DNA of 64,000 nt from Plasmodiophora brassicae (taxonomy: Eukaryota; Endomyxa; Phytomyxea; Plasmodiophorida; Plasmodiophoridae). This document shows positions 41,010-51,620 of this stretch, one piece after another; position 1 is the first letter of the stretch, and every line of letters starts with the position of its first letter. Location: assembly GCA_039704465.1 (NCBI GenBank), contig JASFAU010000007.1, forward strand, positions 1,054,001 to 1,118,000. The letters are read 5' to 3'. Under the pieces are notes generated by a model that saw only the letters and a list, made by a program, of their open reading frames with translations, was not told the origin of the DNA and did not search any database. The position numbers were made by a program, and so were the translations under genes.

Positions 41010-41920
41010 TAGTGGCAGACCAAAGGTTGCGCCCCTCCGACCTCGATAGCGTTGACAGCGGCGGTCGGGTACTTCGGTTCGAGATGGATCGCCATCTCGA
41101 ACATCTTGTCGTACTCGGTGTAGTTGTAAATGAAGAGGGCATCAGAAAGTGCAGGGTGCAAGGACAAGCGGAACTTTTCCGCCAAACGGGACGGACTCAG
41201 CCTATACAAGGGGTCGAGTTGTTGAACCTTCTTGTACAAGCGCTGGAACTCCCGCGCGTGGTGAACCACACTGGAAGTCTGCTTCAAATTGTCAAAATCA
41301 GCTTCGACCCGCTTTAACGACGGCTCCGGAAAATCATGAAGCAGGGCGGATGCCACGTCCGCCATTGACACGTCCTCGGAAAGGTCAAGATAAGTCTCCA
41401 AGGCGTATCCTTTCAAGGCCGTCGTCAAGATGCATTGCACAGCGTCGGAAAGCGGACTGGTAGACGTTAACGGCGTCTGGGTGATCCGCGCGAAGGCGGT
41501 CAACCAACGCATCGTCGACAGACCGTCCGCCCCGAAAATCGCGGGATATCGTGGGACAGGACAACAATAGGCGGCGGCGGCGGGGACACGGGATGCAGCG
41601 TCGACGGGGCGACAGAATTCGGCAGAGACGAAGCCACAGAAGCGTGGAGAGGCAATAGGGAAGGCACAGCACTGGTGACCGGAGAATCCGACGAGTCGTT
41701 GCGCACTTCGGGAGACGAGACAGCTGGCGCTGCGGGGGGGGGGGCTGGGCCCAGGCAGCGAGCCATGCGCGAATTTCAACTGGGCTAAGAGGTCGAGGAT
41801 CTCCGCCTTCAGGTCGCGCAGCTCGATAGCGCCAGCAACATCCGCCGCAGCTGCAACATCCGGATTCGCGGACGATGGCGAGTCCGACAACGCCGGAATC
41901 AACCCATCACCTCCCGCCAT
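40823..41920 (-). CDS. Gag of chromodomain gypsy
   Basis: 365 codons from ATG 41920 (MAGGDGLIPALSDSPSS). Capsid-like helices (EPSLKRVEADFDNLKQT, LSPSRLAEKFRLSLHPAL) and two CCHC knuckles (CHYCREAGHFIASC, CQHCHKVGHRSALC) are near the end. It stops at 40823, while the Pol frame opens at 41009 in the -1 frame, a 187-base overlap, so Pol is presumably made by -1 frameshifting. Confidence 0.85.
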   Translation of the reverse strand: MAGGDGLIPALSDSPSSANPDVAAAADVAGAIELRDLKAEILDLLAQLKFAHGSLPGPSPPPRSASCLVSRSAQRLVGFSGHQCCAFPIASPRFCGFVSAEFCRPVDAASRVPAAAAYCCPVPRYPAIFGADGLSTMRWLTAFARITQTPLTSTSPLSDAVQCILTTALKGYALETYLDLSEDVSMADVASALLHDFPEPSLKRVEADFDNLKQTSSVVHHAREFQRLYKKVQQLDPLYRLSPSRLAEKFRLSLHPALSDALFIYNYTEYDKMFEMAIHLEPKYPTAAVNAIEVGGAQPLVCHYCREAGHFIASCPKRPPCQHCHKVGHRSALCPERPAAAGPPSPPPSASIPQAGPPGNVPGRL

Positions 41921-42039
41921 AGCTGCGATGATACACTAGACGGAACAGTTGTTAGGACGCGGTGCAATACGATATGAGTCGATACGGGCCGAGACGAGAC
42001 GAGACGATACGCGTACGACCGAAGGGTAGTCGGTAAAAA

Positions 42040-42185
42040 TGTGACGACAGAGCAAGATGTGTCAACCACACGGATTGACCGACTGAGGTCGGTCCAACGC
42101 CGTGGACGTTTATTGTAGTAGTGCGCTGCGGAGGAGCCCAATTAGGTGCCGGTTGAGTCGCCAAGACAGCGACTTGACTGTGACA
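42040..42185 (-). repeat. 5' LTR of chromodomain gypsy
   Basis: Matches 36433-36578 with three to four substitutions. On the minus strand it is followed directly by TTTTTACCGACTACCC, the candidate primer-binding site. Confidence 0.9.
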
Positions 42186-42190
42186 TCGAG

Positions 42191-43462
42191 GTCCACGGGT
42201 ACGTGTCGACGTATTGCAGCTGGATCGGTTGGCCGTCTGGAACGATTCTTGACGGTCGCGAACATCGCGAATGCGAATGTCTTCGCTCGTCAGTGACGCA
42301 ATGTAGACCGGACCGCCCAACTAGGCCACGAGAGCAGCTGCTCTCGGGGCCTAGTTGGGCGGTCCGGTCTACAAAACATCTCACCGGAGAAGCTCAAGGC
42401 CCAATTAGGCCACGAGAGCAGCTGCTCTGGTGGCCTAGTTGGGCGGTCCGGTCTACAGCAACGACCTCGGAGACACTGGGCAGCGTGTCCAGTGCACGGT
42501 TGTGCAGGCCGGCGACGACCGCGTCCAGATCGGATGATGCGTTTGCCAGAATGAGGACGGCAACCAGCGCGTCGGTGAGGGACAGCATCTCGGTCGGTAC
42601 CGTTGCCCGGACTCGATGAGCTGCGGCTTGAGCTCTGGCGGTGTAAGTGGCGACTGACTCGCCGGGCATGTGTTGGATCGTGACGAGGTCGCGGACGGCG
42701 CGCACGACCGACGCCAGCGACGACGGGCTGTACGCCTGGAACAGCACGCGCCAACACTTGGCACCCGAGCCTGCTTGAAACAAGGACAACGCAGACGCGA
42801 TCTTGTGATCCAGCATGTGGACGAGTAGAATCTCGCGCGCGGCCGCCTCCGAGCTGACCGTCCGTCGTACCGGTTGTCGCGGTCGGCGAGCCGTCTTCGT
42901 TGATCCCGATGACGTCCGCGTATCCACGGTTGCGGAACCAGAGGGCCGCGGTCTGAATCCAGGACGTGAACGAGTCGGGCGTCCCATCGAACTTGGGCAG
43001 TGGTAGCCGACCTGCGTCGCTTCGGGTGTGCGCCTCGGCAACCATCGGCACGGACGGGATCGGTGGACAGCTGGTCGGGCGCGCCAGCTGCTTGTGCAGG
43101 ATGCGAAGACGGTCGATCTTCTCCTGCCTTGCGACCTTTGCCTCCGCTTCGGCTAGGCAGATGTCGATCTCGTCGATCGTCAGGTGATTCAACGGGTCGT
43201 CATCCGCGTTCGGCGTCGGCGTCGCCTGGCGCTCGGCCAGGACGAGAAGGGGTAAAACGCCTGCGCCTACGACTGTTAATCTGTGAAGACAATAACGAAG
43301 TGAGTGTATTACGTACGGCGTTTGCGCAACGGCACGGTGGCCGTTGTAGTGGCGACGTAGTCGCCGACGACGTAACGGTTGACGGCGAACACGGAGTTTC
43401 GGAGTGCGTGACGGCGTGCTGCAGGCATGTGCTGCTGGTTGTACTGGACATGTTGTTTGACA
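42191..43462 (-). pseudogene. Copia copy B, Gag region and diverged 5' LTR
   Basis: Gag segment (minus) with RQATPTPNADDDPLNHL at about 43190, FDGTPDSFTSWIQTAALWF and DLVTIQHMPGESVATYTARA; the initiator ATG seen in siblings is CTG here. A diverged LTR lies at 43282-43462 (about 181 bp, TGTCAAACAACATG...GTCTTCACA on the minus strand). It is interrupted by a palindromic insertion at 42302-42457 and by the gypsy at 42190. It is the oldest copia copy in the window by divergence. Confidence 0.7.
42302..42457. mobile_element. Palindromic foldback/MITE insertion in copia copy B
   Basis: 156 bp made of two hairpins. Each contains ACTAGGCCACGAGAGCAGCT or its close variant and its inverse, and the outer ends are TGTAGACCGGACCGCC and GGCGGTCCGGTCTACA. 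Flanked by GCAA at 42298-42301 and 42458-42461. Absent from the corresponding Gag position of copia copies A and D, which shows it is an insertion. No coding capacity. Confidence 0.7.
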
Positions 43463-43517
43463 AACCTCAACATGACCGAGGAAATCAAAGCTCAAATCAT
43501 GTACGACGATTGGTAGA
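43463..43517. other. 55-bp spacer between two copia LTRs
   Basis: Short unique stretch (CATGACCGAGGAAATCAAAG) between the LTRs of copia copies B and A; no feature. Confidence 0.4.
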
Positions 43518-43701
43518 TGAGAAAGACAATAATGAAGTGGATGTATTACGTACGGCGTGTGCGGCGGACGTTACAGTGGCGACGTAGTCGCCGACGGTGT
43601 AACGGTTGCCAACGCCGGCGGGCACGGAGTCGCGGAGTGCGTGACGGCGTTCACGTGCTGCAGGCATGTGCTGCTGGTCGTAGTGGATACGTTGTTCGAC
43701 A
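43518..43701 (-). repeat. 3' LTR of copia copy A
   Basis: 184 bp, TGTCGAACAACG...TCTTTCTCA on the minus strand; differs from the copy D LTRs at about two positions. Confidence 0.9.
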
Positions 43702-45827
43702 CGCCCCCTCCAGCAGCACACGGCCTGGGACTTGTGTCGAGGATGCCGGCCAGGAGCAGGTTCGCATGATACGAGGTGCTGAGAGCGGGCTTCGTGAGGT
43801 AGTCTGCAGCCATCTCGGCGGACGGGCACTTGTGGACGACAATCAAACTGGCCTCGACGGCCTCCCGGGTGTAGTGAAACTGCACCTCGATGTCCTTCGT
43901 GCGATCATCCATCCGACGATAGCCAGACCAGGCCTTCGCGCCTTGATTGTCCTCGTATACGATCGTCGGACTGGAGCGTGCGAAGCCGATTTCGGTCAGG
44001 AATAACCGGATCCAGGCCAGCTGGCGGGTAACAGCACACAGCGACTTGATCTCTGCATGTGTGGACGATAAGCTAACTTTGACTGCGCCCAGGTCTTGGC
44101 GACGTGACTGCCAGTGCACGGGGCCGCCAGCCAGCAGGATGATGTGGCCGGAGCGCGACCGTCGCGTGTCAGGGTCGGATGCCCAATCAGCGTCGGCGTA
44201 TGCGATCAGACGATCTTCGGGCTGGCGTTCGTATCGGATGCCGTGCGTCATGGTGCCGGCGAGGTACTCAAGAACGCGTTGCCCCGCACGCCAATGCTGG
44301 ATGCCGGGATTCGAGGAGAATTGGGCCAGTACATTCGTTATGTACGCGATGTCGGGACGGCATCGATGGGCGAGCCATGTCAGGCAGCCAATAAGTTTGA
44401 GGTACGGCTTGGTCGCCATTTCGTCGCGGTCGAGGTCGCTTTGTGGACTCATTGTCGTTGATAGGTGAACGCCAGGCTGGTGCGGCGTGTCGACCGGATG
44501 ACAATGCGACATGTTGAAGTCGCTCAACACCTTCTCGATGTACTCGGCTTGGTCAAGGGTGATGGCGCCGGTGCCAGGTTCGCGTCGGATGCGCATGCCA
44601 AGCAGGGTCGACGGTTCACCTTGATCGGTGATCTCGGCCATCGTGGAGAGCTTCTCGAGAACGGATTCCGCGAACGGGACGTCATTGTACGCCAGCAGAC
44701 CGTCGTCGGTGTGCACCGACATGATCATGAACTTTCCATCGCGATCGTACCGGAAGACGCAGGGGTCCGCGATGATCGATTCGAATCCGAGTGATAACAG
44801 CATCTCCCGAAGCGTCTTGTACCAACGTTCGGCGCCTTGTTTCGTTCCATAAAGGGCCTTTTGCAGTTGACGAACTCGGTACGGGACGTGATGATCGGTG
44901 AAGCCATCCGGCTGACGAATGTAAACATCATGGAGCATGTCGGCGTTCAGGTATGCGGCCACCCAGTCGACCTGGCGAAGATGCAGGCCGTGCTGCGCCG
45001 CGAGCGCTAGGATAACGAGGAACGCAGTGGCACGGGCGGTCGGCGCGAACGTATCGTCGAAGTCGATGCCGGGGCGTTGTCGGAAGCCCTGAGCACAGAG
45101 TCGGGCGGTGAACTTGCGGATGCCACCGTTGCCACTGAGCGAGGACTTCACTCGGAACACCCACTTGGCGCCAACAGCGATCTTACTTTTCGGCAGGTCG
45201 ATTAGCGGGCCGAACGTGTCCTTGGCGTCCAGTGTTGCCATCTGGGTGACGGCGGCGTCTCACCAGTGGCCAGCGAAAGGTGATGAGAGGGCATCGGCCA
45301 TTGAGTTGGGTACGGGAATGTCGGTCGCTTTCAGCTTCGACAGGTCGGGTCGTGGTAGACGGGCTGGGTGGATCGGGGCGGATACCTTGGCTCGACATGT
45401 CTTGGCAGCGGCGCCGCGACATGTCGGACGGTTGGACCTGATGGCCTGATCGATCAGACGGCGCTCCTCAACCTGCTGCCAATGCCGGATCAGTCGGCGG
45501 GAGCGACGAGGAGGGCGCTGTGTCGGGAACGTTAGGGTCGGATTCTGGAACCAGGCGTCGACCGTCGAGGACCACCGTGTCGACGAACGATTGGCCGCCT
45601 CCGGCGCCTTCCACCATTCACCAGGCGGTTGACGACGACGATTCGATCGGCGAGGGCGTGGCACGTCGATGACATTGTGGTCAACGATATCAGCAGCATC
45701 GGAATTGTCGTGGACGTCGGGGTCGGCAGCTTCGTTGGGAGAGTCGTTGCTGGACGCCGAACCTTCGTAGTCGGGATCATCTTCAGCGTCATCATCATCT
45801 TCGTCGGTGGATACGTCATCAGGAGAC
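43571..45827 (-). CDS. Copia RT-RNase H (copy A, C-terminal polyprotein)
   Basis: Minus-strand frame continuing from integrase across the nested insertion. An acidic linker (VSTDEDDDDAEDD) is followed, via a frame break near 45250, by RT: AKWVFRVKSS, QVDWVAAYLNADM, LQKALYGTKQGAERWYKTL and the active-site region MSVHTDDGLLAYND, where HTDD replaces the usual YVDD. RNase H: AYADADWASDPDTRRSRSGH, SSTHAEIKSL, VYEDNQGAK. The frame ends inside the LTR. A stop codon (TGAGAC context near 45259) separates this frame from the upstream linker frame in this copy. Confidence 0.8.
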
Positions 45828-45849
45828 TGTGACGACCGAACACGATGAG

Positions 45850-48393
45850 TCAACCACACGGATTGACCGACTGAGGTCGGTCCGCGCCGTGGACGTTTAT
45901 TGTACCCAGTGCGCTACGAAGGAGCCCAATTTGGTGCCGGCTGAGTCGCCAACACGACTCAGTCGTGACATAATAGTCCCCTTTTAGCCGCACCGGGAAC
46001 GGGCTGCGGGCTTGTCTGGTTGGAAGCATTTGGTGAGGCCTAGCAAGAACTGCTTCATCATTAGGCGACAGTCTGTACTCCAGTCGACGAGTCAGGGCGT
46101 CAGGTGTCCAATGAACGAAATCAACTTCGCTAAGGAATTGGAGTGAACGAATCTGTCGTCGATGTAGCTTGTGGGCAAACGCACGTGCGGCGGCGTCCAG
46201 GAACATGAGATCGGGGTTGAGAAACGCGATCAAGGTTGATGAGACCTGGTCATCCTCTAGCGTAGCAAAAGGTTCAAAGAAGGACTCGGCGGGCGCATTC
46301 AAGGGCGGGGGCTCCGCAGAGGCGCTCGTACACAGCTGTGCTATTGGAAAATACGGCCACCCAACTAGGATCCAGGTCAGGGCGACAAAGGTTGCGAACA
46401 TCAGAAGATTGAGGCTGTGGCCGTCTCGGAAGCCATCATTGGAGGGAGGCGGCGGGGGCGGCGGGAGAGGCCGTCTCACCCCTCGTCGAACGGGGCCCCA
46501 GTTCCGGAAGGAGGACATAAGGGGCGTGGACTCGGAGCCTGAACGGGGCAATGATAAGAGATCGGTGCGGCTGGGGGCAACAGTATCATTGAAGGCGGCG
46601 ACCCCCGGGATGCTACCATAATCGAAAGCGGAAGGGCTCGGCCTGTCGTCGATCGCAGCAATGGCAATGTGGCACTCCGGGTGGTCGTCGTTAGCTACGG
46701 AAGCCAGCTTGCCGTCGACAAACACGGATGTAAGCGGCAGCGTTTCAAGTGATTCAGCTGAAGGGATGGCACACGCAGGCGCAGGAACGCTTCGTGCAGG
46801 AGGTGAGACCCCAGCTGAGAGACTATCCCCGCGCTTAGCAAATGGTCCCGCCGAAGAGACGAAGGACCCAGACTCATGGACGTCTCCTGTACGGCGTGAC
46901 ATCCCCACGAGGGTATCTCCGCGGCGCTGTAGGCGGCGCTGACGCCAATCGATATCTGGGTTTGTATCCGCCAACCAAGGCAGCCCAAGAATGACAGGGT
47001 GTTGAGGCGAGTGGATCATGTTCAGGACGACATCGCTGTCGAAACATCCGTCGACGGTAGCACGTAGCGGGACGGTTTCCTGAGTTACTGGAGACAGGTG
47101 TCGCCCGTCGATGACGCGAACAGGAATGGTACGCGCTTTAGAGCGAACCGGTATTTCATGGTGACGACAGAACGACCAGTCGATGAAGTTGGAAGTCGCA
47201 CCACAGTCTAACAGGGCGATAGTGTTGACACGGCGTGAGCCGATAACGAGGCGTACCGATACCAATAGATGCGGTATTGAGGGAGACGTCATAAGGAACA
47301 GATCAGTGACGTGGAGAGGGTTGCCGGACCGCTCGGGACACAGCGATGAGCGGTGGCCAACCTTATGACAGTGCGGGCACGGTGGCCTCTTCGGGCAGGA
47401 CGCAATAAAATGCCCAACTTCGCGACAATAGTGGCAAGCCAGGGGTTGTGCCCTTGCATCACCGCCAGCGTTGATGGCGGCGATTGGGTATTTCGACTCA
47501 AGATGAACCGCCATCTCGAGAACTTTGTCGTAGTCTCTGAAGTTGTAGAAGAACAGCGCTTCTGAGAGCGCAGGGTTCAACGAGAGGCGGAACTTTTCCG
47601 CCAAGCGGGCCGGATTGAGTCTGTACAATGGGTCAAGTCGTTGAAGGTGCTTGTACAAGCGTTGGAATGCCAGTGCGTGGTGAGCGACACCTGCAGTCTG
47701 CTTCAGGTTGTCAAACTTCGCTTCAACCTGCTTGAACGAAGGTCCCGGGAAGTCATGGAGCAGGACGGACGCTACGTCCGCCATAGACGCGTCCGCAGGC
47801 AAGTCGAGGTAAGTCTCAAGCGCCTGACCTTGCAAGGCTGTCGTTAAGACACATTGCACATCGCCGGATAGAGGACTTGTAGACGTTAACGACGTCTGGG
47901 TGATCCGAGAGAACGCAGTCAACCAACGCGTCGTCGACAGACCATCGCTTCCCGAAAAACGCGGAATGTCTTGTGACTGGACAACAATAGACGTTAAGGG
48001 TGGGCCCGGAGACACCCGTGGCGCCGGCACCCGAGCCCCAACGGACGAAGCGCCAATATGCTGCGACGTCGAGGAGACAGGGTCATGCCGAGGCGCGCCG
48101 CCGGGGTCCTGCAGAGGTCGTCGAGGCGGCAGAAACGTGTAGGGACGATAAGGGGGGGAGTGAGGGTCCGAAGAGGACAGAGAGTCGTCGGGCCAATCGG
48201 CAGCGGTACTAGTGAGCGAAGGCGGGGTGAGCGGTCGTGCAGGGAGATGATTCGCCAGTGGCAGAACACCCCGCGCGAAGTGCAGCTGCGACAGGGAACC
48301 GAGAGCAAAATCCGACACACCCGCAACATCCGGATTCGCGGACGATGGGACGTCGTCCGCCCATGACGGAATCGACCCATCGCCTCCTGCCAT
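45850..48393 (-). CDS. Gag-protease fusion polyprotein, copy 2
   Basis: Starts at ATG 48393 (MAGGDGSIPSWADDVPS). Two CCHC knuckles (CHYCREVGHFIASC, CPHCHKVGHRSSLC) run straight into protease LLDCGATSNFIDWSF. The hydrophobic segment LLMFATFVALTWILVGWPYF and the RNase H end HKLHRRQIRSLQFLSEVDF follow. It is uninterrupted over about 847 codons, so both copies preserve the same frame, which argues that the product is, or was recently, used. Confidence 0.85.
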   Translation of the reverse strand: MAGGDGSIPSWADDVPSSANPDVAGVSDFALGSLSQLHFARGVLPLANHLPARPLTPPSLTSTAADWPDDSLSSSDPHSPPYRPYTFLPPRRPLQDPGGAPRHDPVSSTSQHIGASSVGARVPAPRVSPGPPLTSIVVQSQDIPRFSGSDGLSTTRWLTAFSRITQTSLTSTSPLSGDVQCVLTTALQGQALETYLDLPADASMADVASVLLHDFPGPSFKQVEAKFDNLKQTAGVAHHALAFQRLYKHLQRLDPLYRLNPARLAEKFRLSLNPALSEALFFYNFRDYDKVLEMAVHLESKYPIAAINAGGDARAQPLACHYCREVGHFIASCPKRPPCPHCHKVGHRSSLCPERSGNPLHVTDLFLMTSPSIPHLLVSVRLVIGSRRVNTIALLDCGATSNFIDWSFCRHHEIPVRSKARTIPVRVIDGRHLSPVTQETVPLRATVDGCFDSDVVLNMIHSPQHPVILGLPWLADTNPDIDWRQRRLQRRGDTLVGMSRRTGDVHESGSFVSSAGPFAKRGDSLSAGVSPPARSVPAPACAIPSAESLETLPLTSVFVDGKLASVANDDHPECHIAIAAIDDRPSPSAFDYGSIPGVAAFNDTVAPSRTDLLSLPRSGSESTPLMSSFRNWGPVRRGVRRPLPPPPPPPSNDGFRDGHSLNLLMFATFVALTWILVGWPYFPIAQLCTSASAEPPPLNAPAESFFEPFATLEDDQVSSTLIAFLNPDLMFLDAAARAFAHKLHRRQIRSLQFLSEVDFVHWTPDALTRRLEYRLSPNDEAVLARPHQMLPTRQARSPFPVRLKGDYYVTTESCWRLSRHQIGLLRSALGTINVHGADRPQSVNPCG

Positions 48394-48414
48394 GAATGCA
48401 ATACAATACGAACG

Positions 48415-48625
48415 ATAGAAACGGTACGGCACGGTACGATACGGCACAATACGATACGATACGGCACAATACGATAAGGATACGGCACAATACGATACGA
48501 TACGGCACAATACGATACGATACGGCACAATACGATTCGATACGGCACAATACGATACGATACGGCACAATACGATACGATACGGCACAATACGATACGA
48601 TACGGCACAATACGATACGAGTCGA
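48415..48625 (-). repeat. 15-bp tandem repeat leader, copy 2
   Basis: About thirteen units of the TACGATACGGCACAA family (inverse of the copy 1 unit) with one irregular unit near 48470. A longer array than in copy 1. Confidence 0.85.
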
Positions 48626-48807
48626 GACAACACGACGACAGAAGGTTAGTCGGTCAAAATGTGACGACCGAACACGATGAGTCAACCACACGGATTGACC
48701 GACTGAGGTCGGTCCGCGCCGTGGACGTTTATTGTACCCAGTGCGCTACGAAGGAGCCCAATTTGGTGCCGGCTGAGTCGCCAACACGACTCAGTCGTGA
48801 CAGAGAC

Positions 48808-51510
48808 GGTGAGCGCGACGGTCGGACGATCTCGGAAGGCGATGACGCAGCGGCAGGTGACGGAGGCTCGGGAGGGGATGCTGCGAGAGAGGATGCTGAC
48901 GTCGATGGTAGAGGTGCCATGACGGCGTCGGAAGAGACGGGCGTCGGGACGATCGTGTCAACGTTCGGCGCAGAGCTCGACTCGGGACTGGACGGTGGCG
49001 CTGATGATGAACTAGCAGGGCTGGATCTTCCAAAGCCGAACGTGAACGAGGTCTCCAGGAACTCGGCAGTCGTGCTCTCGAACGTGTCTTCCCGGTCCAC
49101 GTCGTAGAACCGCCAAGCCTTCATGCCGGGCGTGAAACCGATGAACACAGCGCGAACACGACGAGGCTCCAACTTGCTCGGCTTCTTCGTGGCTGGATGT
49201 GGTCGCATGGCATAGGCATCGCAACCGTAGACACGAAGGGCCGAGATGTTAGGTAGGGCGCGACGAGCAGCCTCGAACGATGTGCGACGCCCGGGAAGGA
49301 CTGATCTCGGGTGGATGTTGTACAGTATCGCAGGGTAGGACAGCGACCAGGGCCACGTGGAGTCAGGCATGCTAGGGTGGCACCGGATTGAGCTTTCGAT
49401 ACCGCAGAGCGTGTGGTTGACGCTTTCAGCGCGGCCGTTCTGCTCGGGCGTGTACGGGACAGATTTGCGGTGCAGGATGCCGGACTCGTTGTAGAACAGG
49501 ACGCACGCCTTGGAGTTGTACTCGCCGCCACCGTCAGTCTGGAACGTCCGGATACCACGTCCTTCCTGGTTGCGAAGACGCGCGTCATAGTGCGTGATGA
49601 CGTCGAGCGCCTCCGATTTGCGACGTAGCAGATAGACGGACAGGTACCGAGAGGAATCGTCAAGCATGGTCTGGTAGTACTCAAAGCCGCCGACACCGAC
49701 GACAGGCCACCGTCCGGACAGATCGCTATGGACGAGATCGCCAACACGACGCGCGCGCGACGTACTGGGAGGGAATGATGACCGTTTGCCCTTGGCGAGT
49801 AAACATGCAGCGCATGGACATCGATCTTGCGGCCTCGGGATTGGCCCGTCGAACTTCATGCCACGACAACGTTTGTGCAGGATGCGCAGGTTGCCGTAAC
49901 CCAGGTGGCCGGTTCGAGCGTGCCAGACAGCTGGAGCTGCGGCGGTGACCTTAGCGACGCGGCATGAGACGCTGGATGCGATCAAGGAGCAGACTCGGGC
50001 GGAATGAAGTGTGCCGGGCGCGGAGGTTGGAGCGGATAATGGAATCCGGTACAGGTTATCGTGTCCTCGTTGACTGACGGCCACTGGCTGGCCGACGGGC
50101 GCCGTCCAGTTGGCCCCCGAGTAGATCTTCGCGGTATCGCCGTCGAACACGATCTTGTGACCTGATCTGGTGAGCTGGCCAACTGATACTAGCGCTTGGC
50201 CAAGTCGGGGAACGTGCAGCGAATCGATACTCGTCGCCTGGACATCCATGCCGAATGACGTCACGCCTCGACCGGAAGTGGTCGTACGCGACAGATCGGC
50301 TAGCTCAACTTCCGGTCCGGTGCCTTGGCGATAGCAGGTGAGATGTCGGCGCAGGGGCGTCATCGTCGTGGAACACGCTGAGTCCAGTAGGCCTACTGAG
50401 TTCGCGTACACGTCGATGGCGTGGCGTGCCGACAAAGCACGCATCGGCTCGGGCGCCGGATCGACCGGATGAGCGCCAGACGTTGGATACTCGTTGGACG
50501 TTGGTGAGGATGTATTGGTTTTCGCGTTGCTGTCGCGGTACCAGATGTGTCGTTGCAGCGTGCATTCGCCGTTAGTGTGCTTGGATCCGGGATGGAAGAC
50601 GCAGGACTCGTTGCGTCGTGGTCCACGGGGACGCGTCGATGTGGCGCAACTGGAGCGGTTGGCCGTTTGGAACGCGTCGTGTCGGTCCCGCACGTCTTGG
50701 ACCCTGATCTCCTCGCTTGTCAACGACCCGACGACCTCGGAGACACTGGGCAGCGTGTCCAGAGCACGATTGTGCAGGCCAGCGACGACGGCGTCGAGAT
50801 CGGATGATGCGTTGGCCAAGATGAGCACGGCGACCAATGCGTCGGTGAGGGACAGCATCTCGGTCGGTACCGTCGACCGGACGCGATGGGCCGCTGCTTG
50901 AACTCGGGCGGCGTACGTGGCGACCGACTCGCCGGGCATGTGCTGGACCGTGACGAGGTCGCGGACGGCGCGCACGACCGATGCCAGCGACGACGGGCTG
51001 TACGCCTGGAACAGCACGCGCCAGCACTTGGCAGCCGAGCCTGCCTGAAACAAAGACAACGCGGACGCGATCTTGTGGTCCAGCATGTGGACGAGTAGAA
51101 TCTCGCGCGCGGCTGGCTGCCTCGAGAGCTGGGTCGTGTGCCGTACCGGTTGTCGCAGTCGGCGAGCCATCTTCGTTGATCCCGATGACGTCCGCGTACC
51201 CACGATTGCGAAACCAGAGTGCAGCTGTCTGAACCCAGGACGTGAACGAGTCGGGAGTACCGTCGAACTTGGGCATGGGCAGTCGGCCTGCGTCGCTTCG
51301 GCTGTGCGCCTCGGCGATGATCGGCATGGCCGGGGTCGATGGACAGCTGGTCGGACGCGCCAGCTGCTGCTGCAGGACACGGAGACGGTCGATCTTCTCC
51401 TGCCTGGCGATCGTTGCCTCCGCTTCGGCAATTCGGGTGTCGATCTCCTCGAGCGACAGATGACGCAGCGGGTCGTCATCCGTGTTAGGCGTCGCCTGGC
51501 GCTCGGCCAT
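48808..51510 (-). pseudogene. Copia Gag-protease-integrase (copy A)
   Basis: ATG 51510 (MAERQATPNTDDDPLRHL). A 4-base AGCC duplication near 51115 shifts the frame; the remaining reading is open to the nested gypsy. Gag core FDGTPDSFTSWVQTAALWF, LSLTDALVAVLILANASSD; protease VGLLDSACSTTMTPL; integrase HHCC WHARTGHLGYGNL...C.CAACLLAKGK, then HSDLSGRWPV, FQTDGGGEYN and YTPEQNGRAE (D,D,E). The C-terminal linker is Ser/Pro rich. Gene order PR-IN-RT is diagnostic of Ty1/copia. Confidence 0.85.
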
Positions 51511-51620
51511 GGCGAGTAGAGGCTCAGCGCCTGCGCCTATACGACTGTTAATCTGAGAAAGACAATAAATGGAGTGGATGTATTACGTACGGCGTGTGCG
51601 GCGGACGTTACAGTGGCGAC

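Larger units (their letters stand above)
36433..42185 (-). mobile_element. Near-complete chromodomain Ty3/gypsy element (TSD TCGAG)
   Basis: 146-bp LTRs at 36433-36578 and 42040-42185 differ at only a few positions; flanking TCGAG at 36428-36432 and 42186-42190. Order on the minus strand: Gag, protease, RT, RNase H, integrase, chromodomain, which is the chromovirus layout. It is nested in copia copy B. One base missing from a C run near 36830 puts the chromodomain out of frame with integrase; otherwise it looks recently active. Confidence 0.9.
45828..48802 (-). mobile_element. Non-autonomous Ty3/gypsy-derived LTR element, copy 2 (TSD GAGAC)
   Basis: 143-bp LTRs at 45828-45970 and 48660-48802; flanked by GAGAC at 45823-45827 and 48803-48807. 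Same structure and same internal deletion junctions as copy 1 at 29 kb, but it keeps a 78-bp segment lost from copy 1 and has a longer leader repeat. Inserted in the integrase/RT linker of copia copy A. Confidence 0.9.

Noticed and set aside
43571..45827. Reverse-strand frames (173, 115 and 113 codons) opposite copia RT
   Set aside because: Repeated identically opposite copy D RT; antisense shadows of the copia polyprotein.
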